Source: Bacillus renqingensis (GTDB taxonomy: Bacteria; Bacillota; Bacilli; Bacillales; Cytobacillaceae). Taken from it: a DNA stretch of 64,000 nucleotides. Numbering within the stretch: the first letter of the stretch is position 1; every line of letters starts with the position of its first letter. Positions 27,476 to 36,492 of the stretch are shown in pieces. The stretch lies in contig NZ_JADDIU010000010.1 of the NCBI RefSeq assembly GCF_016464375.1, positions 62,001 through 126,000 of the forward strand, given 5' to 3'. Made by a program: the position numbers and the translations under genes. The notes below the pieces were generated by a model. It was given only the letters and a program-made list of their open reading frames with translations. It searched no databases and was not told the DNA's origin.

Positions 27476-28882
27476 TTGAGAGAAAAATACAATAAAGAAA
27501 ATGTCATACTGGGTCCTATTTTACCGCCTGAAATGGAGGTAGCCGTTCCTGTCCCTTTGTCTACCGAAACGATGAAGAAACGAAGAATGAAAGTATTAAA
27601 AGGGATGGAACAACAGGGGTTTGATACTTTAGTGATTTATGCTGATTTAGAGCATGGAGGTAATTTCGAGTATTTAACAGGATTTGTTCCAAGGTTTGAA
27701 GAAGCTATCTTGGTTCTCCATAAAGACGGAAAAGCCTTTCTTTTGTTAGGAAACGAGATGCTTAAAATGTCCGAACATTCCTGTATTCCGGCCGCACCCA
27801 TCCATGTCCCTTATTTTTCTTTACCGGATCAACCCATGGATCACACTGAGCCGCTTGATTCTTTATTTGGAAAAGCGGGGATTCAATCAGGGAAAAGAAT
27901 TGGCTTAGTTGGTTGGAAAGGTTTTTCGAAAAAACTTCCTTCAAGAAGTAAAATTTTTGACATTCCATACTATATTGTGGAAGCTATCAAGAAAGCCGTC
28001 AATCATGAAACGTCTATGGAAAATGCTACAGATATTTTTATCCATTCTTCGTTCGGAGCTAGAATTCAAAATAACCCTAATGAAATTGCTCATTATGAAT
28101 ACGGCCAAGTGCTAGCGAGTAACGGAATGATTCGGGCAATGAATGCCATTGAAGTCGGCAAAAAAGAAATTGAGATTGCAAGTTATTTAGAATCACAAGG
28201 ACAACGAAATAATGTCGTCACCATCTGTTCGACTGGACAAAGATTCGTTAATGGAAATTTATACCCGAGTAACCAAAAGGTACAGCTAGGGGATAGACTA
28301 TCTCTTACCGTCGGTTATAAGGGTGGTTTAGTGAGCCGCGCAGGGTATGCTGTTGAACAAAAAGAACAATTGCCTGAAGAGGTTCAGGATTATGTGGAAA
28401 GGTTAGCCAAACCCTATTTTGTTGCAATTACAACATGGTTAGAAAATATTCGTGTGGGTGTAAGGGGCGGCGATGTCTATCAATGGATTGAAAACGTATT
28501 GCCTCAAGAAAAGTATGGCTGGCATTTAAATCCAGGCCACTTAACCTCAGATGAGGAATGGCTCAGTAGTCCAATATATGAAGGATCAGAGGAGACCATT
28601 CAGAGTGGTATGTTAATCCAATTGGATATTATCCCTTCGATGAAACCATTTTCAGGAGTGTCCGCTGAAAATGGTGTATTATTGGCTGATTCAAAATTGA
28701 GAGAAGAGATTCGAAGAGATTATCCGGATTTATATGAAAGAATTCAGAGAAGAAGAAGGTATATCACCCACCATCTCAAGATTGTTCTTTCACCAGATGT
28801 GCTGCCGCTCTCAAGTACAGTAGCCTATTATCGTCCATATCTTCTGAATCAGCAAGCGGCCTTTCGTTTTCAGGCTCTTTGA
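27476..28882 (+). CDS. M24-fold (creatinase/aminopeptidase P-like) protein lacking metal aspartates
   Basis: This 468-residue protein has an N-terminal creatinase-like domain (LVIYADLEHGGNFEYLTGF) and a pita-bread domain. Where active M24 peptidases have Asp in a VDFG-like strand and Asp in a GYxSDxTRT segment, this protein reads LGDRLSLTVGYKGG and LVSRAGY, so both Asp ligands are lost. A His in NPGHLTSDEEW and a Glu in SAENGVLL remain. It may therefore be a metal-independent hydrolase like creatinase, or a binding protein. The TTG start is preceded by AAGGAGAGAGTG and lies 3 bases after the amidohydrolase stop. In E. coli a PTS operon also carries an M24 peptidase (ypdF), so PTS-plus-M24 is a known combination. 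Confidence 0.85.
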   Translation: MREKYNKENVILGPILPPEMEVAVPVPLSTETMKKRRMKVLKGMEQQGFDTLVIYADLEHGGNFEYLTGFVPRFEEAILVLHKDGKAFLLLGNEMLKMSEHSCIPAAPIHVPYFSLPDQPMDHTEPLDSLFGKAGIQSGKRIGLVGWKGFSKKLPSRSKIFDIPYYIVEAIKKAVNHETSMENATDIFIHSSFGARIQNNPNEIAHYEYGQVLASNGMIRAMNAIEVGKKEIEIASYLESQGQRNNVVTICSTGQRFVNGNLYPSNQKVQLGDRLSLTVGYKGGLVSRAGYAVEQKEQLPEEVQDYVERLAKPYFVAITTWLENIRVGVRGGDVYQWIENVLPQEKYGWHLNPGHLTSDEEWLSSPIYEGSEETIQSGMLIQLDIIPSMKPFSGVSAENGVLLADSKLREEIRRDYPDLYERIQRRRRYITHHLKIVLSPDVLPLSSTVAYYRPYLLNQQAAFRFQAL

Positions 28883-28912
28883 AACCGCCGAAAGTAATGG
28901 AATCTTCTAATA

Positions 28913-28960
28913 TGTCCCTTAAGAAATTGGAGAAAGTCCCATTTCTTAAAGGACATTTCT
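28913..28960 (+). terminator. Rho-independent terminator after the PTS operon
   Basis: A 15-bp stem (28913-28927 with 28941-28955, one mismatch) is followed by TTTCTTTTT, 30 bases after the M24-fold gene. It separates the structural operon from the PRD regulator. Confidence 0.85.
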
Positions 28961-29032
28961 TTTTAAATTAAAGAATTCCTATGAGATAATACCAATATTA
29001 CTTTCAGTTATTTTGAGAAAGGGTTGATTGAG

Positions 29033-30895
29033 ATGCTAGAATTATTAACGAAGCGACAACTAGAAATCGTTAAAATATTATTCTATTCGGTAGATGACTA
29101 TGTCAATCGAATGGCCCTAGCCGATCGACTTGGTGTCAGTGAAAAAACGGTTCGTAATGAGATAAAAGAACTCAATGCTAAAGCTGAGAAAATCAAAATG
29201 CAAAAAGGCCGAGGATATTATTTAACTGACAGAGACTGGGCGAAGGAAACTTTAGCCAATTATAAAGATAATGGTTTAGATCGAGATATTTTGATCCTAA
29301 AAACAATATTAACGGGAGAAAAAGTAAACTTTTTTGAGTTGGCTGACCAATTCTATATAAGTGAATCAACCCTTTCTAAAACAATTGTCAAATTAAACTC
29401 CATTATGTATGAAGATTTCAATAGCCGAATCATTCGAAAAAATAATCACCTTTTTTTAGATAGGGATGCGACAACAAAACGTAAAATCTTAACCCATTTC
29501 CTTTTAAATGAAGTAGATAACCAAGATTTTGACATTAGTGTGATTGACCATTATCTGGAGAATATTGATGTTTATACCCTTAAAGATCTATTGCTTGCGC
29601 ATATTGAGGGAAGAAATATTAAGATTCTAGATTATGCTTTTATTACGCTGCTCTTGCATATTGCCTTGATTTTAGAAAGAAAGAAAACTGGAATCAATTA
29701 TGCTCAAGAGAGCGGGCCTGCTTTGAAAACGGATGGAAAAAGTCATGTAGCGGAGTTATGTGTGCAGCTTGAAAGGGAATTTAATCTAAATTTAACCGCA
29801 GAAGATAGGGAAACGATTGAATTACTTTTCGAAATAAAATCGGATAGTGGAACAATAGAAAAGGATATAACGCCCTATATTTCATTTGTTGAATTAGCCC
29901 TAGAAGAACTCGCCGAAAATTATGACTTCGATTTTAAAAACGATGAGGCGTTAATCCATAAACTCGCCAATCATTTCAGGGGTTTAGAAGTAAGATGCAG
30001 TCATAATAGTTACACGAGAAATCCTTTGTTGCTTGAAATTCAAAAGAAATTCACTCTTATTTACGATATGAGTTCAAGCATTGCCGATTATTTTCAGGAA
30101 AAAACCGGCTTCAGAGTATCGGAAGATGAAATCGGCTATATTGCCCTACACATTATTGGTGCTCTAGAAAAAATAAAAGAAGTACATCTAAACATTGGCA
30201 TCATCAATCCATTTGATGCATCTTTAACCAAAATGATAGCGGATGATATTCTTCGTAAATACGCTGATGCAACATTTACTTCTGTTTCGATGTTTGATAT
30301 CCATCACGTAAATTTTATTAACTTTGACCTAGTTATTTCATTTGTTCAGATGGAGTGGAAATATGATACTCCGATCTTATTCATCGATCATTATCTTACG
30401 GACAAAACTGCCCATAAAATTGATTTTACGATTAAAGAAGTTAGGAAAAAGAAGGTATATGGAGATTTTAAAATAAAAAATTATTTTTCCGAGAAGATTT
30501 TCTTTCCTGATTTGAATATCTTGTCAAAAAATAAGGTATTGAAATTTTTGGCGAATTCCTTATTTGAAAATGGATATACAAATGAAAACTTCTTGACTTT
30601 CGTCCAAAGACGTGAAGAGGTTTCACCTACATCGTTTGGGAAACCTTATGCCATTCCACACCCTGTTAAAAAAATTGCCTTAAAAAATGGCATTGCAGTA
30701 GGAATACTAAGAAATCCTATCGACTGGGGGAATGGAAAAGTAAAAATCATATTTTTGTTCTCGCTTCACGAATCATTTGATCAAGTCCCCAAGCTATATG
30801 ATTATCTATTAAATGCCCTAGACAATCCCGAAAAGTTCAATCAATTAACGCAAGCTAAAACGTTCAAGGAATTTATAGCTATATTATTTAATTAA
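29033..30895 (+). CDS. PRD-containing transcriptional regulator (BglG/LicR type) 1
   Basis: This 620-residue regulator has an N-terminal helix-turn-helix (RMALADRLGVSEKTVRNEI), two PRD domains (one with LLAHIEGRNIKIL, the other around HFRGLEVRCSH), an EIIB-like domain and a C-terminal EIIA-like domain with the phospho-His motif AIPHPVKK. The EIIB-like loop reads INPFDAS without the usual Cys, so this domain is probably not phosphorylated. Such proteins activate PTS operons according to HPr/EII phosphorylation. ATG 29033 fits GAGAAAGGG better than the upstream TTG. It lies after the operon at 23757-28882 and is the likely regulator of it. Confidence 0.93.
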   Translation: MLELLTKRQLEIVKILFYSVDDYVNRMALADRLGVSEKTVRNEIKELNAKAEKIKMQKGRGYYLTDRDWAKETLANYKDNGLDRDILILKTILTGEKVNFFELADQFYISESTLSKTIVKLNSIMYEDFNSRIIRKNNHLFLDRDATTKRKILTHFLLNEVDNQDFDISVIDHYLENIDVYTLKDLLLAHIEGRNIKILDYAFITLLLHIALILERKKTGINYAQESGPALKTDGKSHVAELCVQLEREFNLNLTAEDRETIELLFEIKSDSGTIEKDITPYISFVELALEELAENYDFDFKNDEALIHKLANHFRGLEVRCSHNSYTRNPLLLEIQKKFTLIYDMSSSIADYFQEKTGFRVSEDEIGYIALHIIGALEKIKEVHLNIGIINPFDASLTKMIADDILRKYADATFTSVSMFDIHHVNFINFDLVISFVQMEWKYDTPILFIDHYLTDKTAHKIDFTIKEVRKKKVYGDFKIKNYFSEKIFFPDLNILSKNKVLKFLANSLFENGYTNENFLTFVQRREEVSPTSFGKPYAIPHPVKKIALKNGIAVGILRNPIDWGNGKVKIIFLFSLHESFDQVPKLYDYLLNALDNPEKFNQLTQAKTFKEFIAILFN

Positions 30896-31008
30896 GGTTT
30901 CAACTTGCACACGGTCCTATCCAAAAGCCCTTGACAGGAGTGGATAAACCGGTGAAATACGTAACAAAAATCATGGAAACATTCTTAAAAATACAATGAG
31001 AAATTCTG

Positions 31009-31050
31009 AAAGGGTAATGCCGGAAGCCGCCACTGTAAATTACCCTTTTT
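31009..31050 (+). terminator. Terminator-like hairpin with a cobalamin-riboswitch-like loop
   Basis: A 10-bp perfect stem (AAAGGGTAAT with ATTACCCTTT) ends in a T run 110 bases after the PRD regulator and probably terminates it. The 20-base loop contains CCGCCACTGTAA, which recalls the core strand of cobalamin riboswitches (usually CCCGCCACTGT), after a GGTAATGCCGGAAG that also recalls that RNA. A complete B12 aptamer is not present. It is best called a terminator with a suggestive sequence. Confidence 0.65.
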
Positions 31051-31425
31051 GGCAGCCCCTAAATTTTTTTAAAATGTCTAATGCTTCATTCCAATTCATA
31101 ATTGCCCCCCCTAATATTATTGATATTTCAGAACAAACATAACTTATCATTTTCGGAAAAAATTAGGTACCTTGTAGGATATTGTCGAGGTTTATGACAG
31201 TTAAACAATCACAAGTTTATTTATGAATTATTGGGAGAGGATAGTTAACTGTACTATATAGGGATGTAATAATATTGTCCCCTCATAGATTTATCTGGGG
31301 ATTTTTAAATAAATGTTTATTCAACGATAATAAGGTCTAAAGTTCTAGGTTTCCAGGTTTCACATCCTAAAACCAGCTATATTTCTAAAAACCAGTGATC
31401 AGGGATACGTGAAAATGGGAATAAG

Positions 31426-31449
31426 AATTTTCCTATCCGTAGGAAAATT
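31426..31449. promoter_or_regulatory. Perfect inverted repeat upstream of second PRD regulator
   Basis: AATTTTCCTA (31426-31435) and TAGGAAAATT (31440-31449) form a perfect 10-bp inverted repeat with a 4-base loop, about 65 bases before the regulator start. It could be the operator of that regulator. The surrounding 30896-31500 gap holds no gene. Confidence 0.55.
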
Positions 31450-31468
31450 TACTGATATAGCACGTACT

Positions 31469-31489
31469 TTTATTGTATTTTACAATAAA
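31469..31489. promoter_or_regulatory. Second inverted repeat immediately before the PRD regulator
   Basis: TTTATTGTA and TACAATAAA flank three T residues, 8 bases before the ribosome binding site of the PRD gene. It may be an operator or a leader RNA hairpin that affects translation. Confidence 0.5.
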
Positions 31490-31512
31490 GCTATAGAAAG
31501 GTGGTGGTTAAC

Positions 31513-33366
31513 TTGCATAAGAAGCATAATCAATTAATTGACTTTCTATTAAAGCAAAATCAAGAATATGTATCCGCTGCCACTCTGGCTGAAATATTGA
31601 ATGTGACAGACCGAACAATTCGAAATTATATTAAAGAAATTAACGACAGCTCTAGCGGCGTTGTTATCACTTCATCTGCTCAAGGATATGCTATTAATCC
31701 TGAATCGAGCCGGATTGATAAAGAGTGGTTTGAAGCTGATAATCAGGCGCTAGAAGAAGAACTCCTAGAGTTTAAAATCATTCAATTTTTAATGAATGAA
31801 ACAGAATATACCACCTACGATGAAATTGCCGACCGATTTTTTTACTCGCCGCAAACCATTCGGAGCCGCATTCAAAAACTGATGATGAATATTCACGCAT
31901 TAGGGATTGAGGTTTCAATAGATACTAAAGTATTTAAAGGCATTAAATTGATAGGGACAGAGATGCAAAAAAGAATTTTGTTAGAAATTCTTTTTACCTC
32001 TATTTCAGTAAAAAAGGAGGTGTACAAGGATTTTGTAATAAACGCCTTTCAATCATGGGTAGATTCAGAAATCGTTGAAAGTGTTTTCAAATGGGTGGAT
32101 GAAATCAATAAAGAATATCAATTGAATTTGGAATTTTTGATGTATAAGAAAATTACCATTGAATTAATTATCATTATTCATCAAATAAGCCATGCCCATT
32201 TCGTTACCATCAAAGAAACAGAACTGACTCATCTATCGTGCTTTAAAGAGCTGGAGGTGGCAGAGGCCTTTCGCTCTCAGATAAACAAGTTTGTCAAGAT
32301 GACGGATGATGAAATCATTTTTTTGGCCAACTATTTAATATCATTACAGCTCGATCTGGATGATACACAAATTGAGAACAAGGATCCGCAGATTAAAAAG
32401 AAGATAGAGGCTATTTTACTTCAAGTAGAACAAGTTTACCAGGTACCAACTTATTCACAAAAGCGTTTCCGAAATAATATTGCAAATCACCTATACCGAA
32501 TCATATATCCTGTATCGCATAACTTGCTTATTTATAATCCATTTGTAAAAGAAACAAAGTCGGAGTATTTCTTCTCCTTCAGTATTGCATCCAATATTGC
32601 TTTGCAAATTGAGAAAGAGTTTCATGTGGAAATTCAGGACAGTGAAATTGCTTATTTGGCTTACCATATCCAAGTAATTCTCGATTCTCGGGATAAGAAG
32701 AAGATAAAAACAGTCATTCTTTACAGTAGAAGTTATGAGCGGACAAAAATTCTTGCTTCTAAAGTAGCAACCTACTTTGATGAACTGGAAATTTGCAAAA
32801 TAGAAAAGTATTCTACCGATTATGTTTTTGATTGTTCCTACCTATACATTGGAATAAATCTTGCAGTTACACCACAAACCACTGCAAATTTCATTATGAT
32901 ACAAAGCGGTTTTCAAAGCAGTGACATAAAGAAAATCAGATTCTTTCTTGAGGCACAAAATTCAATTATTGAAAAGGCTGCTATTCATTGGATTAATGAG
33001 AATAGTCCCGAAGATGCGATACGTCATCTTCTTTCGCTGAATAGTCTAGAGCATTACTATGAACCCACGATGAAAAGGGAAAGGATGTCTTATACGTCCA
33101 TTGGCAATTTAGTGGCGATTCCGCATCCGTATTTTGAGGCGAAAGAATATAAAGAGAAGGTGATTATTGGGATTAATAAGAAACCGATTCAGTGGGGAAA
33201 TGAACTTGTTCAGTTAATTATAATTTATATTCCATCTTCGGATATTGAACGAAATGAATACGTTTTTATGGAATTTTTTCAAAAAACCAAACGGATTGAA
33301 AATGTAAGAGAACTTGTTCATACGACAACAGAGAAAGAATTTATTGATACATGGAATCAGATATAA
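31513..33366 (+). CDS. PRD-containing transcriptional regulator (BglG type) 2
   Basis: This 617-residue protein has the same layout as the regulator at 29033 but only distant similarity: an N-terminal helix-turn-helix (SAATLAEILNVTDRTIRNYI), two PRDs (with HQISHAHFVTI and later FHVEIQDSEIAYLAYHI), an EIIB-like domain, and an EIIA-like domain with NLVAIPHPYFEA. It likely activates the downstream aldolase and fructose-type PTS. The TTG at 31513 fits the AAAGGTGG site better than the GTG codons at 31501 and 31504, which overlap it. The stop precedes the aldolase start by 17 bases, so the three genes form one operon. Confidence 0.92.
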   Translation: MHKKHNQLIDFLLKQNQEYVSAATLAEILNVTDRTIRNYIKEINDSSSGVVITSSAQGYAINPESSRIDKEWFEADNQALEEELLEFKIIQFLMNETEYTTYDEIADRFFYSPQTIRSRIQKLMMNIHALGIEVSIDTKVFKGIKLIGTEMQKRILLEILFTSISVKKEVYKDFVINAFQSWVDSEIVESVFKWVDEINKEYQLNLEFLMYKKITIELIIIIHQISHAHFVTIKETELTHLSCFKELEVAEAFRSQINKFVKMTDDEIIFLANYLISLQLDLDDTQIENKDPQIKKKIEAILLQVEQVYQVPTYSQKRFRNNIANHLYRIIYPVSHNLLIYNPFVKETKSEYFFSFSIASNIALQIEKEFHVEIQDSEIAYLAYHIQVILDSRDKKKIKTVILYSRSYERTKILASKVATYFDELEICKIEKYSTDYVFDCSYLYIGINLAVTPQTTANFIMIQSGFQSSDIKKIRFFLEAQNSIIEKAAIHWINENSPEDAIRHLLSLNSLEHYYEPTMKRERMSYTSIGNLVAIPHPYFEAKEYKEKVIIGINKKPIQWGNELVQLIIIYIPSSDIERNEYVFMEFFQKTKRIENVRELVHTTTEKEFIDTWNQI

Positions 33367-33383
33367 AAAAGGGAGAGATAGAA

Positions 33384-34253
33384 ATGTTAATGAATATGAA
33401 AGAATTACTAGCAGTAGCGTACAAACATAATTTTGCGGTAGGATCCTTCAACGTAGCAAACAGTGAGTTTGTAAGGGTTGTTGTCGACTCGGCAGAAGAA
33501 AAAAATGCACCAGCCATCATCCAAATTCATCCGAATGAAATTGAGTTAGTGGGTGATGAGTTTATAGCCTATGTTCGAGATAGATGTAGAAATGCAAAGG
33601 TCCCAATGGCTATTCACTTGGATCATGGTGCCTCAATTAAGGATGTTATGAGAGCAATTAGAAATGGTTACACGTCTGTTATGATTGATGCCTCACACGC
33701 ATCCTTTGAGGACAATATAGCGATTACAAAGGAAGTTGTCAAAATTGCCCATGATGTGAATGTATCAGTAGAAGCTGAATTAGGAACAATTGGTTCCAAT
33801 GAAGGAAGCTCTGAGGGTGGTGCTGATGAAATATTATATACCGATGCAAATGATGCTAAAAGGTTTGTTGAAGAAACAGGTATAGATACATTAGCTATTG
33901 CCATTGGAACATCACACGGACAGTATAAACATAATAGAAAGCCAGAGTTAAAGCTGGATTTGCTAGAAGAAATTAATCAAAAGGTAGGAATTCCTCTTGT
34001 TCTTCATGGGGGCAGTGATAATAAAGATGAAGAGATTTCCCAAACCTATCTGCACGGTGTAGCCAAAATTAATTTATCAACGGACATGAAAAGCGCCTTC
34101 TTCCGCGAGTTACGGAATTTCTTGACAGATCAACAAGGGGCATATGAGCCAGATGTCATTATGCCAAGTGCGCGAAAAGCAGCTCAGGAAGTAGTCAAGC
34201 ATAAAATGGATTTATTTAATTCAACCAATAAAGCACATCTCTATTTTAGCTAA
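33384..34253 (+). CDS. Class II ketose-bisphosphate aldolase (FbaA/GatY family)
   Basis: This 289-residue zinc-dependent aldolase has AVGSFNVAN at the N-terminus, the metal-binding HLDHGAS, DASH, EAELGTIGSNEG and the C-terminal LVLHGGSDN and KINLSTDMK blocks. It cleaves a ketose phosphate into dihydroxyacetone phosphate and an aldehyde. ATG 33384 follows GGGAGAG; an in-frame start upstream would overlap the regulator. It lies between its PRD regulator and the fructose-type PTS. No sugar-phosphate kinase gene is present in the operon. Fructose-, tagatose- or deoxygluconate-type phosphates are candidate substrates. Confidence 0.92.
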   Translation: MLMNMKELLAVAYKHNFAVGSFNVANSEFVRVVVDSAEEKNAPAIIQIHPNEIELVGDEFIAYVRDRCRNAKVPMAIHLDHGASIKDVMRAIRNGYTSVMIDASHASFEDNIAITKEVVKIAHDVNVSVEAELGTIGSNEGSSEGGADEILYTDANDAKRFVEETGIDTLAIAIGTSHGQYKHNRKPELKLDLLEEINQKVGIPLVLHGGSDNKDEEISQTYLHGVAKINLSTDMKSAFFRELRNFLTDQQGAYEPDVIMPSARKAAQEVVKHKMDLFNSTNKAHLYFS

Positions 34254-34285
34254 TTCAAAGACCAATCGTTTGGGAGGGGAAATAA

Positions 34286-36187
34286 ATGGAACTCGTCGAT
34301 ATTTTAACCCTTGATAATATTATTTTGAATCTTAAAGGAAATAATCAAGCAGCCGTCATTGATGAGTTAGTGGACAAACTTGCTGAAAACCACCTAACAA
34401 ATAACCCGGAGCAATTTAAAAAAGCAATTTATCAAAGAGAGAATGAAATTTCCACTGCGGTTGGATATGGTGTAGCAATTCCGCATGCAAAATGTGAATC
34501 GGTAACCAAGCCTACTATTATTATGGGAAGGACATTACAGGGAATTGATTACGGCGGTCAACATACAAATTTAATATTTATGATTGCAGCACCAGAAGAT
34601 GCTTCCAATGAACACCTGACACTTTTATCTCAGCTTTCGACTTTCCTAATGAATGAAACATTTAGAGCAAAGCTGATTGTAGCAATGTCCGAAAATGAGG
34701 TAATAGACGCTATTTGGGAACAGGAAAAGTCACAAGATGTAACGGTAAATACAGAAATGAATTCAGGCAACTATTTAGTGGGGATTACGGCATGTATGAC
34801 CGGAATTGCTCACACTTATATGGCTGCAGAATCCTTAAAAGAGGCTGCTAAAAAACGTGGTATGAAGGTCAAAATTCAAACAAATGGAGCTAATGGTCCT
34901 GAGAATAGACTCACTGCAGCAGATATTCAAAAAGCAGATGCCATTGTGATTGCGCACGATGTACGGGTGGATACTACTGTTTTACAGGGCAAACGATATG
35001 TAGATGTACCTGTAAAAAAGGCCATCAGCCATCCTGATCAATTAATTGACCAAGCCCTGTCCTATAAAATAAAAGAAAGTACTGTTGGCGAAACCATGAT
35101 GGAAGAGGAGCCGGTAGCGGAGGAAAAGCCAAGATTAAATTTTTATAAACATCTTATGAGTGGGGTTTCGTACATGATTCCATTTGTAGTGGTTGGAGGA
35201 ATTTTTATCGCCATTTCCTTCATGTTCGGAATCTATGCCTCAGATCCTAAGAGTGAACAATATAATGTCATTGCCGATTTCTTCAATCAAGTTGGCGGCA
35301 AGGCGGCATTTGCATTAATGGTTCCTATTTTAGCTGGATTTATTGGATACAGCATTGCCGACAAACAAGGATTAGCTCCTGCCATGATTGGTGGGATGAT
35401 GGCTAGCATAGGTGGATCCGGTTTCCTTGGCGGGATGATTGCCGGCTTTGTAGGTGGTTTTGCAGCTAAGTTTATTGGAAAATCCATGGTCAAGATACCG
35501 AAGTCCTTCCAAGGCTTAGTTACGGTATTAATTGTTCCATTATTAAGTACTCTTATTGTTGGTGCTTTCATGTTCTTTATATTAAACACGCCAATGTCCA
35601 TGCTAAATCAATTTTTAGAAGGTTGGTTAAAAGGCCTTACTGGAATTAATGCAGCTATTCTAGGCGCATTATTAGCAGGAATGATGGCTTCTGATATGGG
35701 TGGACCAATTAATAAAACGGCTTCAGCCTTTGGTTTAGCAATGTTTGCCGCCAACATCTTTGAACCATCTGCTGCCTTGATGGTGGGGGGAATGGTACCT
35801 CCTATCGGTATTGCGCTTGCAACAACCATCTTTAAGAATAGATTTACCAATCAGGAAGCAGAAGCGGGAAAGGCAAGTTACGTATTAGGTGCAAGCTTTA
35901 TTACTGAAGGGGCTATTCCATTTGCTGCGGCAGATCCATTAAGGATCATTCCTGCCAACATAGTTGGTGCTGCGATAGGCGGTGCAGTATGTATGGCTAT
36001 GAATATTTCATTAAAGGCACCTCATGGCGGTATTTTTGTTATCCCTATTGCATGCAATAAACCATTGTTATACATCGGTTGTATCCTTCTAGGATCGTTC
36101 ATCACCTGCTTCATAATTGGATTTTTGAAAAAACCTTTATCCGAAAAAGAAAGGTACAATTCAAAACAAATGAGTTCTGTTATTTAA
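34286..36187 (+). CDS. PTS fructose-type EIIABC fusion
   Basis: This 633-residue fusion has three domains in order: EIIA (residues about 5-150) with phospho-His in AIPHAKCESV, EIIB (about 165-260) with the phospho-Cys in GITACMTGIAHTYMAAE, and EIIC (about 290-620) with eight or more membrane segments including GFIGYSIADKQGLAPAM, a GGFLGGMIAGF stretch and a C-terminal PHGGIFVIP segment. It takes up a ketose and phosphorylates it, usually at C1. The ATG follows GGGAGGGG. It is the last gene of the PRD-aldolase-PTS operon and is followed by a terminator. Confidence 0.95.
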   Translation: MELVDILTLDNIILNLKGNNQAAVIDELVDKLAENHLTNNPEQFKKAIYQRENEISTAVGYGVAIPHAKCESVTKPTIIMGRTLQGIDYGGQHTNLIFMIAAPEDASNEHLTLLSQLSTFLMNETFRAKLIVAMSENEVIDAIWEQEKSQDVTVNTEMNSGNYLVGITACMTGIAHTYMAAESLKEAAKKRGMKVKIQTNGANGPENRLTAADIQKADAIVIAHDVRVDTTVLQGKRYVDVPVKKAISHPDQLIDQALSYKIKESTVGETMMEEEPVAEEKPRLNFYKHLMSGVSYMIPFVVVGGIFIAISFMFGIYASDPKSEQYNVIADFFNQVGGKAAFALMVPILAGFIGYSIADKQGLAPAMIGGMMASIGGSGFLGGMIAGFVGGFAAKFIGKSMVKIPKSFQGLVTVLIVPLLSTLIVGAFMFFILNTPMSMLNQFLEGWLKGLTGINAAILGALLAGMMASDMGGPINKTASAFGLAMFAANIFEPSAALMVGGMVPPIGIALATTIFKNRFTNQEAEAGKASYVLGASFITEGAIPFAAADPLRIIPANIVGAAIGGAVCMAMNISLKAPHGGIFVIPIACNKPLLYIGCILLGSFITCFIIGFLKKPLSEKERYNSKQMSSVI

Positions 36188-36223
36188 AATCAAGTAAATG
36201 AAATCAACACCAAATAGAAAAAA

Positions 36224-36270
36224 GAAGTAATTGCCACCCCTCCGACCAAAGAATGAGTGGTAATTGCTTC
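36224..36270 (+). terminator. Hairpin terminator after fructose-type PTS
   Basis: A 14-bp stem with two G-T pairs (GAAGTAATTGCCAC with GTGGTAATTGCTTC) lies 36 bases after the EIIABC stop and is followed by a weak T run. Confidence 0.65.
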
Positions 36271-36331
36271 CTTTAAGAGAAACTCCTATATTTGCGTCAG
36301 CCGCTCTTCATGCGGCATCATACAGTAACTT

Positions 36332-36364
36332 TGAACGAGTGTTAGCAGCACTCGTTCATTTTCT
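36332..36364 (+). terminator. Hairpin with T run between convergent units
   Basis: A perfect 10-bp stem (TGAACGAGTG with its complement) with a 7-base loop is followed by TTTTCTGTTTTAT. It lies in the gap between the PTS gene and the convergent GAF/PucR-type regulator. It may terminate leftover transcription from the PTS operon. Confidence 0.65.
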
Positions 36365-36492
36365 GTTTTATGTTATTCCTATCTCTATTGTATATAATTC
36401 CGTAATAAAAATTCAACAGAAAAATATGCGGCTATGCGCACTAAGACCATTTCTAGTTACCCGAAGTATTGTGGGTTGTGGAAGAATGGCCG

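Noticed and set aside
31009..31050. Functional cobalamin riboswitch
   Set aside because: Only the core strand is recalled; the B12 box and outer stems are missing and no cobalamin gene follows, so it is kept as a terminator with an odd loop.
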